Assembly: GCA_009731375.1 (NCBI GenBank)
Contig: BJOX01000182.1
Span: 275,076-330,023, forward strand
DNA length: 54,948 nt
Source: Paulinella micropora
Taxonomy: Eukaryota > Cercozoa > Imbricatea > Euglyphida
Direction: 5' to 3'
Numbering within the stretch: position 1 is the stretch's first letter; each line of letters starts with the position of its first letter. The position numbers and the translations under genes were made by a program. The notes below the pieces were generated by a model. It was not told the origin of the DNA. It did not search any database and was given only the letters and a program-made list of their open reading frames with translations. Below are positions 44,717 to 54,948 of the stretch, piece after piece.

Positions 44717-44847
44717 CCATGTTTTGTGTTGTGTTGTGTGGCGTTGGTGTTGGTGTTGGTGCTGTGTTTTGTTGTGTTGTTGTTGTGTTGTGCTGTGTTG
44801 TTGTTGTGTTGTGTTGTGTTGTGTTGTGTTGTGGTGGTGGTGGTGGT

Positions 44848-44883
<36 letters not shown>

Positions 44884-44944
44884 GTGTGTGTATGTGTGTG
44901 TGTGCGTGTGTGTTTGTGGTGTGTGTGTGTTTGTGTGTGTGTGT

Positions 44945-44982
<38 letters not shown>

Positions 44983-45884
44983 TTGTGTGTTGTGTTGTGT
45001 TGTGTTGTGTGTGTGTGTGTTTATAGTGTGTGTTGTGTGTGTGTGTGTGTGTGTAGTGTGTGTAGTGTGTATGTGTGTGTGTGTGTGTTGTGTGTGTGTT
45101 GTGCGTGTGTGTTGTGTGTGTGTGTGTTGTGTGTGTGTGTTGTGTGTGTGTGTGTGTGTNNNNNNNNNNNNNNNNNNNNNNNNNNNNNNNNNNNNNNNNN
45201 NNNNNNNNNNNNNNNNNNNNNNNNNNNNNNNNNNNNNNNNNNNNNNNNNNNNNNNNNNNNNNNNNNNNNNNNNNNNNNNNNNNNNNNNNNNNNNNNNNNN
45301 NNNNNNNNNNNNNNNNNNNNNNNNNNNNNNNNNNNNNNNNNNNNNNNNNNNNNNNNNNNNNNNNNNNNNNNNNNNNNNNNNNNNNNNNNNNNNNNNNNNN
45401 NNNNNNNNNNNNNNNNNNNNNNNNNNNNNNNNNNNNNNNNNNNNNNNNNNNNNNNNNNNNNNNNNNNNNNNNNNNNNNNNNNNNNNNNNNNNNNNNNNNN
45501 NNNNNNNNNNNNNNNNNNNNNNNNNNNNNNNNNNNNNNNNNNNNNNNNNNNNNNNNNNNNNNGTGTGTGTGTGTGTGTTGTGTGTGTGTGTGTGTGTATG
45601 TGTGTCTGTGTGTGTGTGTGCGTGTGTGTGTGTCTGTGTCTGTGTGTGTGTGTGTATGTGTGTGTGTATATGTGTGTTGTGTGTGTGTGTGTTGTGTGTG
45701 TGTGTGTGTGTGTGTTTGTGTTGTATGTGTGTGTATGTGTGTATGTGTGTGCGTGTGTGTATGTGTGTGTGTTTTGTGTGTGTGTGTTGTGTTTGTGTGT
45801 GTGTGTGTGTTGTGTGTGTGTTTGCAACACGCTATTCTTTCATTTGTTGTAATGTAAGTGTGTGTGTGTGTGTGTGCGTGTGTA

Positions 45885-45933
<49 letters not shown>

Positions 45934-45942
45934 TTATATGAG

Positions 45943-45981
<39 letters not shown>

Positions 45982-46025
45982 ATCTTCTCTCTCTCTCTCT
46001 CTCTATTTCTCTCCCTCTCTTCTCA

Positions 46026-46057
<32 letters not shown>

Positions 46058-46157
46058 CTCTCTTTCTTTCTCTTTTTCTTTCTCTCTTTCTCTCTCTTTT
46101 TTTTTTCTCTCTCTCTCTTTCTCTCTCTCTCTCTGTCTCTCTCTCTTTCTCTATCTA

Positions 46158-46190
<33 letters not shown>

Positions 46191-46193
46191 CCC

Positions 46194-46241
<48 letters not shown>

Positions 46242-46255
46242 TCTCTCTCTCTCTC
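44717..46255. repeat. (GT)n and (CT)n microsatellites with a gap
   Basis: GT-rich tract from about 44717 to 45910 (403-N gap at 45160-45562), a short GA tract, TCTA repeats at 45943-45977, and a CT-rich tract to about 46255. The Val-Cys, Thr-His and Ser-Leu reading frames are artefacts. Confidence 0.95.
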
Positions 46256-46260
46256 GCTCA

Positions 46261-47437
46261 CTTACACTAACACACTTTTCATTTTGTTCTGGACACTCAG
46301 TGGCACAGTTTGATTCCATGCGTGACTGAGCGACCAAACTACAATGCTTGTAGTCTGACTCGCGACGGCACAATTCGGTTCATGGACACAAATTAATGTG
46401 AACGGGCCGCCTGCGTTGGATTGCAGATTTGATTTTCGTAAGCTGAACTTGATACAAATTATTCAAAACTGTTTTCACATCAATTACAATAGTATTATAC
46501 CTGCTCAGTGATGAGTCGGCGGGCAGATGTCTTAAAATTGTGTCACCCGGGCCGGTTTCACTTGCCTGGCTTTCCGGGCCGCCGGGCGGCATCTCTACGA
46601 AAACTGAATACTGCAGCGGAGGCTGAGCATGGTGTCGTCCCCCGGGAAAAATAGGTAACACACCAGATAAAGTGACATTTTACTTTATTTTTTCCAGACT
46701 GACTTGAACAAATCCAACCGCTACACAACTCGTGCTAGCACTTGCCAGAAATATTCTCCTTAGTTCTCAGAATTTGCATTGTTTCGCAAGGGACAAGTAG
46801 TCTGTCAAGAGAGTGTACTAAATGAACTGGAATTGACCATTCCAGCGTCTTTTGGTACCTACCCTGTTCTCGGAAGTATTTTGAGATCAAATGACAGCCG
46901 TGTGTGTATTCAATTGAATGCCGTGTAATTTCCTCACCGCGGCAGGAGAGTAGTCAAGACTTACAGATACAGTAGTTGTTTTCCGGAGCCAACACGTGAA
47001 CGCAGATGAGGCCTGTCAAAAGTCACCTCGGTGCCTTATTATTAATATCATCTTGGTTTAAGAATACTTATTAGTTTTAAAACCCCTACAACCTTTTCTG
47101 TTCGGATTTTCAAGGTGTCAAAACCTCAAGCCTCAAAAATCAAAACGAGAAAACTTGAACGTGAGAACTTTATCTTTTCGTGAAGTGACCTCACGGAAAG
47201 CAAAAGCAAACCCCGTTGAAGCTTTTGTTAGCGATTCGGCCAGATGTAACCGCGGCTACTCTGACACAGTGCCTTAGTCAGACTGTATCTCAACGGTAGC
47301 CTCGGAGGGGCAGACCAAGCATAAGAGTCAAGTAACGACAAGCCGGACGACACTCAATGCCACTCAGTGACTATGTATTGTGCGGGCCGGACGACATGCA
47401 CCTCAACTTGACCGTCCTGACTCAGGCTGACGCAGCG

Positions 47438-47493
<56 letters not shown>

Positions 47494-47745
47494 TGAAAAA
47501 AAACCGTGGCCTTTGAAACTTCAGGAGCGTCAGGAGTTCACTGAGACGGTGAACTCAAGTGACTGCTGGACACAGAGAGGAGTGCACTGTCTGCCACTGA
47601 CTCGCGGCAGGCCAGCGCAAGACTCGAAAAGATATGAAGCCCTTTCGGAAAAGGTTTGCACATCACTGATATTGTACTACTTTCACTATCATCATGACAT
47701 GAACCAGCCGGTCCTCATTTATCACTTAGTATATATTCTTTTACC
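46261..47745. other. No gene recognised; poly-A run
   Basis: Complex sequence without convincing coding frames. A run of about 50 A at 47440-47491 is flanked by sequence related to 1127-1290, so part of a dispersed repeat is present at about 47405-47640. Confidence 0.5.
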
Positions 47746-48047
47746 TGTTCGGTTATAAAACAATCATAGTATATTTATTGATGCCTATCCTTTTATATAC
47801 TAAGTTGAAATGTAATGCCCCCAACGATAGCTAGTAAAAAGTCTGTAATACAACCAAACACAGTCCTCAAAAGATGAGAATGATGTCTCGTTGTATTAGC
47901 TCAGTGAAGCCAAAAAGGAAAACGGCAACAGACCAGGAATAAAATGGCATCAGGTCCAATCCGGACAAATAATACTGAAAAACAAGCTGGTGCACCTGTC
48001 ACCAGGAAAAGGTACTTTTTACCGGCTATCCGGGGGTGATGCCTACA
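47746..48047 (-). mobile_element. 3' LTR of the Ty3/gypsy element
   Basis: The element-proximal end is TGTAGGCATC at 48047, just after the polypurine tract. On the minus strand it has a TATATAAAAGG box (47789-47799) and an AATAAA signal (near 47773), as expected for an LTR promoter and polyadenylation site. The other end is placed at ...CCGAACA (47746), giving about 302 bp, but this end is not confirmed because the 5' LTR is outside the window. Bases 47812-48047 are repeated, inverted, at 3-240. Confidence 0.75.
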
Positions 48048-48048
48048 G

Positions 48049-48060
48049 TACCCCCTCCCG
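48049..48060 (-). other. Polypurine tract
   Basis: Minus-strand CGGGAGGGGGTA immediately before the LTR start. It would prime second-strand DNA synthesis. Confidence 0.75.
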
Positions 48061-48883
48061 ATTTTATGAAGGAAATAGCATTTTCGTCATACACCTTCTG
48101 ATTTCTTTCTGCAAATAGTATGCGCTATGGAGTCATGCCACACAGCGCATCGACCCACGGATAGACGCTAAAAGACGATAAATATATCCTCATACGGCAC
48201 GTCAAAGCGGATTTTCTAGCTTTTCTTGTAAATTTTGAACTCCTTCCCCTCAATTTCTTTTTTTTTTTTTTTCGGCAGTATGTCAAGAACAAACGTACTA
48301 TTAATAAAAAATACAAGCAACGTGGTGCTGTAGTACGATTCCCCCTTTGATCTCCTTCTTCTTCTTATCATTATCATTATTATTATTATTATTCACAGGG
48401 AGATCGTAAGTACATTGTCTTTTTTAATGACATACCCTTGTATAAGGCGGATATCCTATGATATAGTATTAGGGGGCCAGTCCTAATAGCTATATCCGAA
48501 GTCGAGGTGTATGTACCCGACCCTGCGATATACCGACACAAGTAGAGATTGACCGTGCTCAGGTACGACAGTATATAATCTATCGTAAAAAATAATTTAA
48601 TGAAAGTTTCAGAGAACATTTCATTTTCGAGAACATCATCCCAGGACTTGGAAAGGGTCATACCCGGGAACACAATCGCTCAATACACTAGCGACCCCCG
48701 TATACGGTGTAGTATTATCGTCGATCGACCTTTCGCACTCGTATGTTGCGATCGAATGCCAAGTTATATCACTGAGTCTTTTTAATATTCATATTGATAA
48801 CTGATGATGCATGATCAAATCATGATACGCCGTGGGCAATCAATCAGTTTATTTGAGACGCATAAAGAAAAATAGTTTCTTTG
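48061..48883. other. 3' untranslated region of the gypsy element
   Basis: About 820 bp between the pol stop and the polypurine tract. No convincing gene; a short A/T microsatellite lies near 48360-48395. Confidence 0.6.
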
Positions 48884-51800
48884 TCACTGCCTTCGTCGTC
48901 TGGCGCGGATTTCTTTGCCTGGTGGAGGACCACCAACAAAAGTCAGATCGAACTTTGACTGTTCGAGAATGTCCCAGATCTTATTAGGGATTCCGCCCAA
49001 CGATAATTCAAAAGGGACATCAAGCACTCCTCTTGGCAGTGTCTGAATGGTCCACGCAGTGTAATCCTTGTCTCTGGGAGTAATTGTATCATCCCATGTC
49101 TCGAGACTTTTTGCGTCTTTATATACTGGCAGATAATGTCTTGCCTTTGGATCCTCAACCGGGTCCATACTTCTCCAGAACTGGAGTATCGGTTGTACTA
49201 TCTTTGCGGCTGATGATATTTTGAGTGTCCGTGTGACACGCATCTGTCGTGGGACCGCCACGACCCGCATCAAGTATAAGTCTGAGAGAGTGTCATCAGC
49301 GACATGTTGTTCCGCTGGTCTCATCAGATAGAAAACATTTTTCACCCATGCGATGGTTGCTATCGCATCGCCTTCCTTCCATCGCTCATGGACAATCTCA
49401 ACGTTGCCCGCGTTTGGGTCAGTGTCCGTCCCCTCCTCCTCCTGGTGGACGTCCTTTGATCTCATCGACCTCATCGCCTTCCTCGGTTGGTCGTTGATAA
49501 GATCATTCCGCGCTCTCCTTAGCTGCGCCTCTGTGATCTTCTCCTTCTTTCCGCTATGCTCTCGCGGAGACTTGGACTGAGTCCCCACCGCGCTTATGCG
49601 GTCAGTCTTCTCCTTGCTGTCCACCTCACTCTCCTCCTTCTCAGCTATCGGTGCCCGATAAGCATCGTCTTGGTCTATGCCAGCCTCCTTGTGGATGGGC
49701 GGCACCTCTTTGAAATCATCCTTCATCCGTTTTAACGCCTCCTCAACGGATTCATCTTCCAGTAAGAAGGGATCATACTTAATCAGCCTTCTTACATTCA
49801 CAATTTGCACCTTCCCTCTACCCCTGATCTTGTAATTCAGAGGTCCCGTCTGTTCCATAATCTGATAAGGTCCTTTCCAGTGAGTGAACAGCTTAGAGCT
49901 GACTCCCTTCGGGACTTGAGGATGGTACAATAGTACAATATCCCCGACCTGGAACTTGATCTGATCCAAGTGCGCTTGTCGCACCCCTTCAGCATCAGTC
50001 TTTCGGCGCTCCGCCTCTCTATGCGCCCTGACTATTTGTTCCGCCTCCATCTTCACTCTAAGTCTCATCCCAAACAACTCATCCGCATCCGCCCAAGTGT
50101 CTTTTGGGTGAAGGAGCGAAGTCGGGATATCAGGCTCACGCCCATATACTAACTGATATGGCGAGATTGAGCTCTTCGAGCCTCCTAACGCCGTAGAGGG
50201 TAGACAGTTCATTGCAAACGCAAATGATGGTGCTGCCTCGACCCATGCTCTTTGATTCTCCTTCTTCGTGCAATACATCTTTAGCGAGGCTTTGAGGGGT
50301 CTGTGTACCCGCTCGATTTTCCCATTTGCTCGCGGGTTATAGGCAGTAACATATTGCCATTTCATCCCGTAATACTTAGATAGTTTGTCGATGACCTCGT
50401 TATTAAAGTCCGAGCCTCGATCAGAACATATCTTTCTTGGTACTCCGATCTGTGAGATGATCCTATCGATCAGCGCCTCGGCCGTCGTCTTGCCGGTAAC
50501 GTCTTTGACAGGGATGATCCACACATAGTTGGTGGCTCTGTCAATAGCCGTAAGGAGGTATTTGTAACCATCCTTCGATTCTGGGAAAGGTCCCACATGA
50601 TCAATGTGTATAAACTCAAACATCCCCGCATGAAGAGGAAATTCGCCAATCAGGCCGAAATTTGCCTTCAGTGGTGTTTTGTTTATCTTGCACGGGATGC
50701 ATGCATCCACCGCCTGATCTATCTCCTCCTTCATCTTCTTCCACCAGAATCGCCTCGCTACGAACATATGAGTTCGTTGTCGACCCGGATGCGCCAAAAG
50801 TGGGCAATTGTGGGCTGCGACAAATATAAATCGTCTCAGACTCTCCGGTACCCAAAGGGTCCATTTGTCCGGCTGTGACGCATAGCGACCGTGAAGGCCC
50901 TTGTACCACAGTAGACCATCTCTCCATCCCATCTCCTTCATCTGATCTTTGATCGCTTTCGTCATCCGTAGCTCATCCGGGTTCTGATATAACTGTATCA
51001 GTTCTTTAAACTCCGGATCTTGAGCCTGTTGTTGCCTCCATGCGGTAGGCGAGGCTATATGGATAGTACCATCTTCTAGCCGTACCCCGATTCTTTCCGG
51101 GTCATCGTCTAGGTCACTTCTCCGCTCTTGAGGAGGCTCCGCATAAACTTCCTGCGTCTCCTCTTCCTCTCTTATGTTCGCCTTCGCATTCTCATATACC
51201 TCATAGGACCACTCAGCGTCCTCCTGGGTATGTAGCTCACAACATATCCCGTGATCCGGGCCTTGTGGACTGTACCGTAGACCTGTGCGGTCATATCGGA
51301 CTCCACTCGCCATCTCCATCGCCTCAATGTGGCTGACCTCATACACCTTGTCAGTGGACAAGTCTTCCATCTCCACCGTGGACACCAACGCCGATACTTC
51401 TGAGTTAAACTCTAGCCTAGAGAGGCTATCAGCGACCACATTTCGCTTTCCCGGTAGATGGACCATTGTAAAATCGAAACAAGACAAGAACGCTTGCCAC
51501 CGCGCCAGCCGTCCCGTCTGTTCATGATTCATCAACCATAACAGGTTATGATGATCAGTTCTGACAGTAAATTGAGGTCCTCCCCACAAATACTCTCTGA
51601 GCCTCTTGAGGGCCCATACTACCGCCAACGCCTCTCTTTGCCTTGTGCAATAGTTTCTCTCCGCCGCACACAACTTCCTACTAATAAACATGATTGGGCG
51701 TAATTTCTTCTCCTCATCCTCTTGTTGTAATACAGCCCCAATCGCAAACTTAGATGCGTCTGTATCGACTACGAATTGTTTCGTAAAGTCGGGCATCGTT

Positions 51801-54664
51801 AACACCAGTCCTCCGTCTTTCGGGTCTTTGTAAATGAGATCTTTGAGCGCATGAAACGCTTGCAAAGCCTCTTCGTCCCACTTCTCAAAGTCTCCAAAAT
51901 CTATCATTTTCTCCACTTTAGCCCGTGTTGCACCCCAATCGGGTATAAACTGGCTATAGTATTGCGCCATCGCAAGGAATGAGTGCAATTCAGTGCGGTT
52001 CTTCGGTATCGGTCGATTCATAATCTCCTCCCTCTTCTCTTTGGATATCGAGACTCGATTATGGGAGATCTCGTACCCTAAGTATGTCACACTCGTCTTG
52101 GCAAGTTGACACTTCTTTAGATTGCACTTCAGGCCAAAAGCTCCGATGCGCCTGAATATATCGGACAAATGATCGATATGCTCCTCCATTGTGTTAGAGT
52201 ATACGATAATGTCATCGATATAGCAAAATGCATATTCTCCCGCCTTCTGTCCCCGCCTTCTCATAAAGCCACCGTCAGACAAATCATCGTACTGACTGCT
52301 CAACATCTTCTGCATCGCCTTCTGGAAAAGTCCTGGGGCTTGCTTGAGGCCCATCGGAAGCACTTTCCATTGGTATATTTCCATACCCACCACAAACGCC
52401 GTCAGCCATCTGGACTTTTCCTCCAGTGGTATCTGCCAGAAGCCATTCTTAAGGTCAATGACCGAATAGAATTTTGCATTCCGCAGTACTCTCCTTCCTT
52501 CTTCTAATGTCGGGAGAGGATTTCTCTCTTCCTCCAGCACCTTGTTAACACGAGCATAGTTAACTGTCAGGCGCCATTCTCCTCCTGGCTTCGGCACTAT
52601 TCTCGGTTGTGAGACTATTGGAGATGTTGATCTCTCAATAAAGTCCTCATTGAGCAGCTGTCTTGCTAGCTCCTCCGCTATCTTCGCCTCATGTATACTC
52701 AAATTCGCCCTTCGTGGTGCCGGTGACGGCTCCGCACCCGGTATTTTGTAAATAACCGCAGTGAAATCTTCAGGCTTGACACCACCTGCATGTGGAGGGT
52801 CAAAAATTTCCTTGTTCGCCTCTAATTTGGCTTTTAAAAGCTCCTTCTCCTTCTCCGTGCCTACTCCTTCTTCCAATATTTTCCGCGCCGCCTCTTGAAA
52901 ATCTTCATCAGACATCTGCTTATGTTGCTTGAGGGGTTCTCTGTCCTCCTCCAAGCCTAAGTCCTCTTCCGAGACATCATCTAGGCCCGTCTTTTCATAC
53001 GTGACCGTGTCCGGCTCATCATCTTTACCGAGCTCCACCAGCATGTCAATGAGTCTCGCGTATTGCAAAGGAGCTTTACGGGTGTAAAAACCATCAAAGC
53101 ATGTGAATGCTTGCGGTATCAATTTCAACTTGTCGAGGTCTCTGAGCTTCCGCTTGTATGCACTGCTCTGCTCACGAGTTCCCATACGACAAGCCACCAC
53201 TAGCTGTTGCTTGCGAGAGGGTACCGGTATAGGATGATCAATAAGCCGGTCCCTTATTTCCTGCGCCCATATCGCCTTCTCATTATATGGCAGGATAATA
53301 GTATACGGCTTATTATTTTCGAATAAAGTCCGTAAGCATTTCTTCACTTCAGACAGTGAACGCGGCCACGTGGGCTCGTCACCCCAGAAATCAGTAATAA
53401 AACTTTTAATAGTTTCTGGTGGAGTATCCGGGATTCGCCCCGTTCTCCTTGGTACAAACGCCTCCCTTTTTTCTTCTCCTACTTTCGCATGGAAACAGTA
53501 TCCGTTAGTAATATGGACATCTGTTCCTACTCCTTCCGCGAATCTCGCCAACGACGGGCTTCTTTGTGCGACACATATAATCTCCTCCTTTCGCTTCTCG
53601 ATTAAGTCATCAATAGACTTTTTGTCCCAATGGCATGTCGGAACTGTGACAGTGCACACTTGGGATTCCCAATTGTCGGTCCAGGACAGTTCATCCGGTC
53701 TTACGACATGGGGGTGAACGTACACCTCAAGTGCCTCATGTGCGATGGCCATCTTTTTGTGATCCGTCGCTAGACTCAGCTCATAAGCCTCATAAGAGTC
53801 AGTAGCGTTGAAGGGATCAATATCGTTCTCTTCTCCTCTTTTTACTCCATATATCACTCGCCGTGCGGCGCAATCAATCACAGCCCCCATCGTAGCCAAT
53901 TGGTCATACGATAGTAATATTGACCCGTGGTAACCGGGGACGACATAGAGGTCCATACGGTATACTCGTGCGGATTTCAATTTAAAGGTCAGTGTGATGA
54001 TTCCCGTGATATCCGTCCGGCTGCTCACTCCTTTGAGAGTGCCCGTTGACTTTTTCATATTTCCGTCCACCCAGTCCCGGTATCGATTAAAAAACTTCCT
54101 GCCGACAATATTAATATTCGCCATCGTATCATTACCAACTTTTAATATTGTCTTCAATGTTTCACAATAAAGTTCCGTATAACACAGAGCATCGGGCCTG
54201 TGTATATTGGCTGCGAGAACAAGAACTTTACGTTCCAAATTTTGGAGTCTTGTCTCTAAGTTTTTCAACTCCTCCTTCTTCTCCTCCTGCTTCACCTCAT
54301 TAACATTTTTATTATTCTGCGGTACTGGTGCGTTTACTATTTGAGCGACATTGTCTTGTGGTACTTGAGTACACACATTGTCTTTTTGCTCGCCACCCGC
54401 CGCGACCGTAGACATTGAGTCTGTTCGTGGTTGTTTGCTTGGCCGAGGCGATACGTCTGCCATTGGCCTCCTCGCCTCCATCGCAAGTCTCGCCTTCCTA
54501 TTTGCATCAGTTATCATTGGTAACCGTGCTGTATGAACGGGTATGAGACTACCTTGGGGCTGCAGTCTCTGTGTACCCACATCTTTGTTTTCACATAGAG
54601 GAAGCGTTGGCCCAGTCTGCACAACAGCATTAGAAAGCACTGTGACTTTAGGGTTAAACTTCAC
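48884..54664 (-). CDS. pol: Ty3/gypsy Pol polyprotein: protease, RT, RNase H, integrase
   Basis: One uninterrupted frame of 1926 codons. Order: low-complexity N-terminus; coiled coil (about 125-155); retropepsin-like domain with GNDTMANINIVG (residues 177-188), where the usual D-T/S-G is D-T-M; reverse transcriptase with YIDD at 815-818; RNase H with VDTDASKFAIGAVL (about 965); integrase zinc finger (HNCPLLAH...CIPC, from about 1283) and catalytic core with D in FIHIDHVG, D in SDRGSDF and E in NGKIERVHR (about 1350, 1412, 1449); a GPY/F-like module (WKGPYQI); then about 300 residues of unknown C-terminal extension. The first codon of the tracked frame is GTG, but the frame opens about 36 nt earlier, overlapping gag, so translation by -1 frameshifting is likely. 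The intact frame suggests recent activity. Confidence 0.95.
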   Translation of the reverse strand: MKFNPKVTVLSNAVVQTGPTLPLCENKDVGTQRLQPQGSLIPVHTARLPMITDANRKARLAMEARRPMADVSPRPSKQPRTDSMSTVAAGGEQKDNVCTQVPQDNVAQIVNAPVPQNNKNVNEVKQEEKKEELKNLETRLQNLERKVLVLAANIHRPDALCYTELYCETLKTILKVGNDTMANINIVGRKFFNRYRDWVDGNMKKSTGTLKGVSSRTDITGIITLTFKLKSARVYRMDLYVVPGYHGSILLSYDQLATMGAVIDCAARRVIYGVKRGEENDIDPFNATDSYEAYELSLATDHKKMAIAHEALEVYVHPHVVRPDELSWTDNWESQVCTVTVPTCHWDKKSIDDLIEKRKEEIICVAQRSPSLARFAEGVGTDVHITNGYCFHAKVGEEKREAFVPRRTGRIPDTPPETIKSFITDFWGDEPTWPRSLSEVKKCLRTLFENNKPYTIILPYNEKAIWAQEIRDRLIDHPIPVPSRKQQLVVACRMGTREQSSAYKRKLRDLDKLKLIPQAFTCFDGFYTRKAPLQYARLIDMLVELGKDDEPDTVTYEKTGLDDVSEEDLGLEEDREPLKQHKQMSDEDFQEAARKILEEGVGTEKEKELLKAKLEANKEIFDPPHAGGVKPEDFTAVIYKIPGAEPSPAPRRANLSIHEAKIAEELARQLLNEDFIERSTSPIVSQPRIVPKPGGEWRLTVNYARVNKVLEEERNPLPTLEEGRRVLRNAKFYSVIDLKNGFWQIPLEEKSRWLTAFVVGMEIYQWKVLPMGLKQAPGLFQKAMQKMLSSQYDDLSDGGFMRRRGQKAGEYAFCYIDDIIVYSNTMEEHIDHLSDIFRRIGAFGLKCNLKKCQLAKTSVTYLGYEISHNRVSISKEKREEIMNRPIPKNRTELHSFLAMAQYYSQFIPDWGATRAKVEKMIDFGDFEKWDEEALQAFHALKDLIYKDPKDGGLVLTMPDFTKQFVVDTDASKFAIGAVLQQEDEEKKLRPIMFISRKLCAAERNYCTRQREALAVVWALKRLREYLWGGPQFTVRTDHHNLLWLMNHEQTGRLARWQAFLSCFDFTMVHLPGKRNVVADSLSRLEFNSEVSALVSTVEMEDLSTDKVYEVSHIEAMEMASGVRYDRTGLRYSPQGPDHGICCELHTQEDAEWSYEVYENAKANIREEEETQEVYAEPPQERRSDLDDDPERIGVRLEDGTIHIASPTAWRQQQAQDPEFKELIQLYQNPDELRMTKAIKDQMKEMGWRDGLLWYKGLHGRYASQPDKWTLWVPESLRRFIFVAAHNCPLLAHPGRQRTHMFVARRFWWKKMKEEIDQAVDACIPCKINKTPLKANFGLIGEFPLHAGMFEFIHIDHVGPFPESKDGYKYLLTAIDRATNYVWIIPVKDVTGKTTAEALIDRIISQIGVPRKICSDRGSDFNNEVIDKLSKYYGMKWQYVTAYNPRANGKIERVHRPLKASLKMYCTKKENQRAWVEAAPSFAFAMNCLPSTALGGSKSSISPYQLVYGREPDIPTSLLHPKDTWADADELFGMRLRVKMEAEQIVRAHREAERRKTDAEGVRQAHLDQIKFQVGDIVLLYHPQVPKGVSSKLFTHWKGPYQIMEQTGPLNYKIRGRGKVQIVNVRRLIKYDPFLLEDESVEEALKRMKDDFKEVPPIHKEAGIDQDDAYRAPIAEKEESEVDSKEKTDRISAVGTQSKSPREHSGKKEKITEAQLRRARNDLINDQPRKAMRSMRSKDVHQEEEGTDTDPNAGNVEIVHERWKEGDAIATIAWVKNVFYLMRPAEQHVADDTLSDLYLMRVVAVPRQMRVTRTLKISSAAKIVQPILQFWRSMDPVEDPKARHYLPVYKDAKSLETWDDTITPRDKDYTAWTIQTLPRGVLDVPFELSLGGIPNKIWDILEQSKFDLTFVGGPPPGKEIRARRRRQ

Positions 54665-54948
54665 AGTCTTCTCCTTCCTCTCTTCTTCCCTCTCCGGTCA
54701 TTCCACCACCTCGAAACGATTACCTTGAGTAGTGTCCGGGTAGGATGACGTATCGGTCTCCGAGGCAGTGTTGTAGGCCTGAGCTCGACCGAAATTCGGG
54801 CTGGAGCTTGCCAACGAGCCTCCTCCTCCTCTGGGTGGGGGGGCTGGAGCTCGAACAGCTCTCCCTCCATAAGGGGTATATCCCCGACCTCCTCCTCTTC
54901 CTCTCTGAGGGGTTCCCTGCCACCTCGAGGCTCCTCTCCATGTTCCTC
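54661..54948 (-). CDS. gag: C-terminal part of gypsy Gag (cut by the window edge)
   Basis: The frame is open from the window end to a TGA at 54661. It encodes a Glu-rich stretch followed by Pro/Arg-rich sequence ending RRGKKRGRRRL. No CCHC knuckle is seen in the visible part. The end overlaps the pol frame by about 36 nt, with pol in the -1 frame. Confidence 0.7.
   Translation of the reverse strand, partial: EEHGEEPRGGREPLREEEEEVGDIPLMEGELFELQPPHPEEEEARWQAPARISVELRPTTLPRRPIRHPTRTLLKVIVSRWWNDRRGKKRGRRRL

Noticed and set aside
54661-54700. A canonical -1 slippery heptamer in the gag-pol overlap
   Set aside because: No X-XXY-YYZ heptamer in the gag frame is visible in the overlap, so the mechanism is left open.

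Overview
The window is a piece of a repeat-rich eukaryotic nuclear genome, shown by spliced genes, very long GATA, GT, CT and TTA microsatellites, a Ty3/gypsy retrotransposon, retroposons with A-rich tails and scaffold gaps. The host cannot be named from the sequence. An integrated Polinton-like virus (PLV) makes an alga or other protist the most likely guess, but that is an inference.

Layout. 1-10178: a gypsy LTR fragment, GTT and GA microsatellites, then about 6.5 kb of GATA-type microsatellite interspersed with about seven decayed copies of one repeat and bracketed by a perfect 137-bp inverted repeat. 10179-42127: an endogenous PLV, about 18.4 kb once two later insertions are subtracted. 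42153-46260: nested retroposon copies and microsatellites. 46261-47745: nothing recognised. 47746-54948: a minus-strand Ty3/gypsy element (3' LTR, polypurine tract, intact 1926-aa pol, C-terminus of gag); its 5' end lies outside the window.

The PLV carries a broken GIY-YIG nuclease, a peptidase-S74 fibre protein, small membrane proteins, an A32/FtsK-like packaging ATPase, a small basic protein, a coiled-coil protein with an adenain/Ulp1-like cysteine protease, minor capsid (penton), major capsid, a lectin-like surface protein, two ExoX-C-terminal-like proteins, family B DNA polymerase, a HIRAN protein and a zinc-module protein. Most genes carry frameshifts or in-frame stops, so this is a fossil copy. 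Two transposons have landed in it. One is a 10.6-kb element (18236-28882) with 28-bp terminal inverted repeats that end in hairpins; it holds two divergent multi-exon genes, one a probable transposase with a SAP motif and a C-terminal zinc ribbon. The other is a piggyBac-family element of about 2.9 kb (37984-40873) that splits the DNA polymerase gene.

The most unusual signal is a family of about eleven two-stem hairpin units (50-84 nt) in the PLV intergenic regions. They have fixed ends (GATATTT ... AAACATCG), a fixed internal loop and stems whose sequences change together. Their GATATTT ends lie at the stop and start codons, so that several genes sit like cassettes between inverted units. 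Function is unknown: transcript end formation, promoter architecture, or recombination between gene cassettes are all possible.
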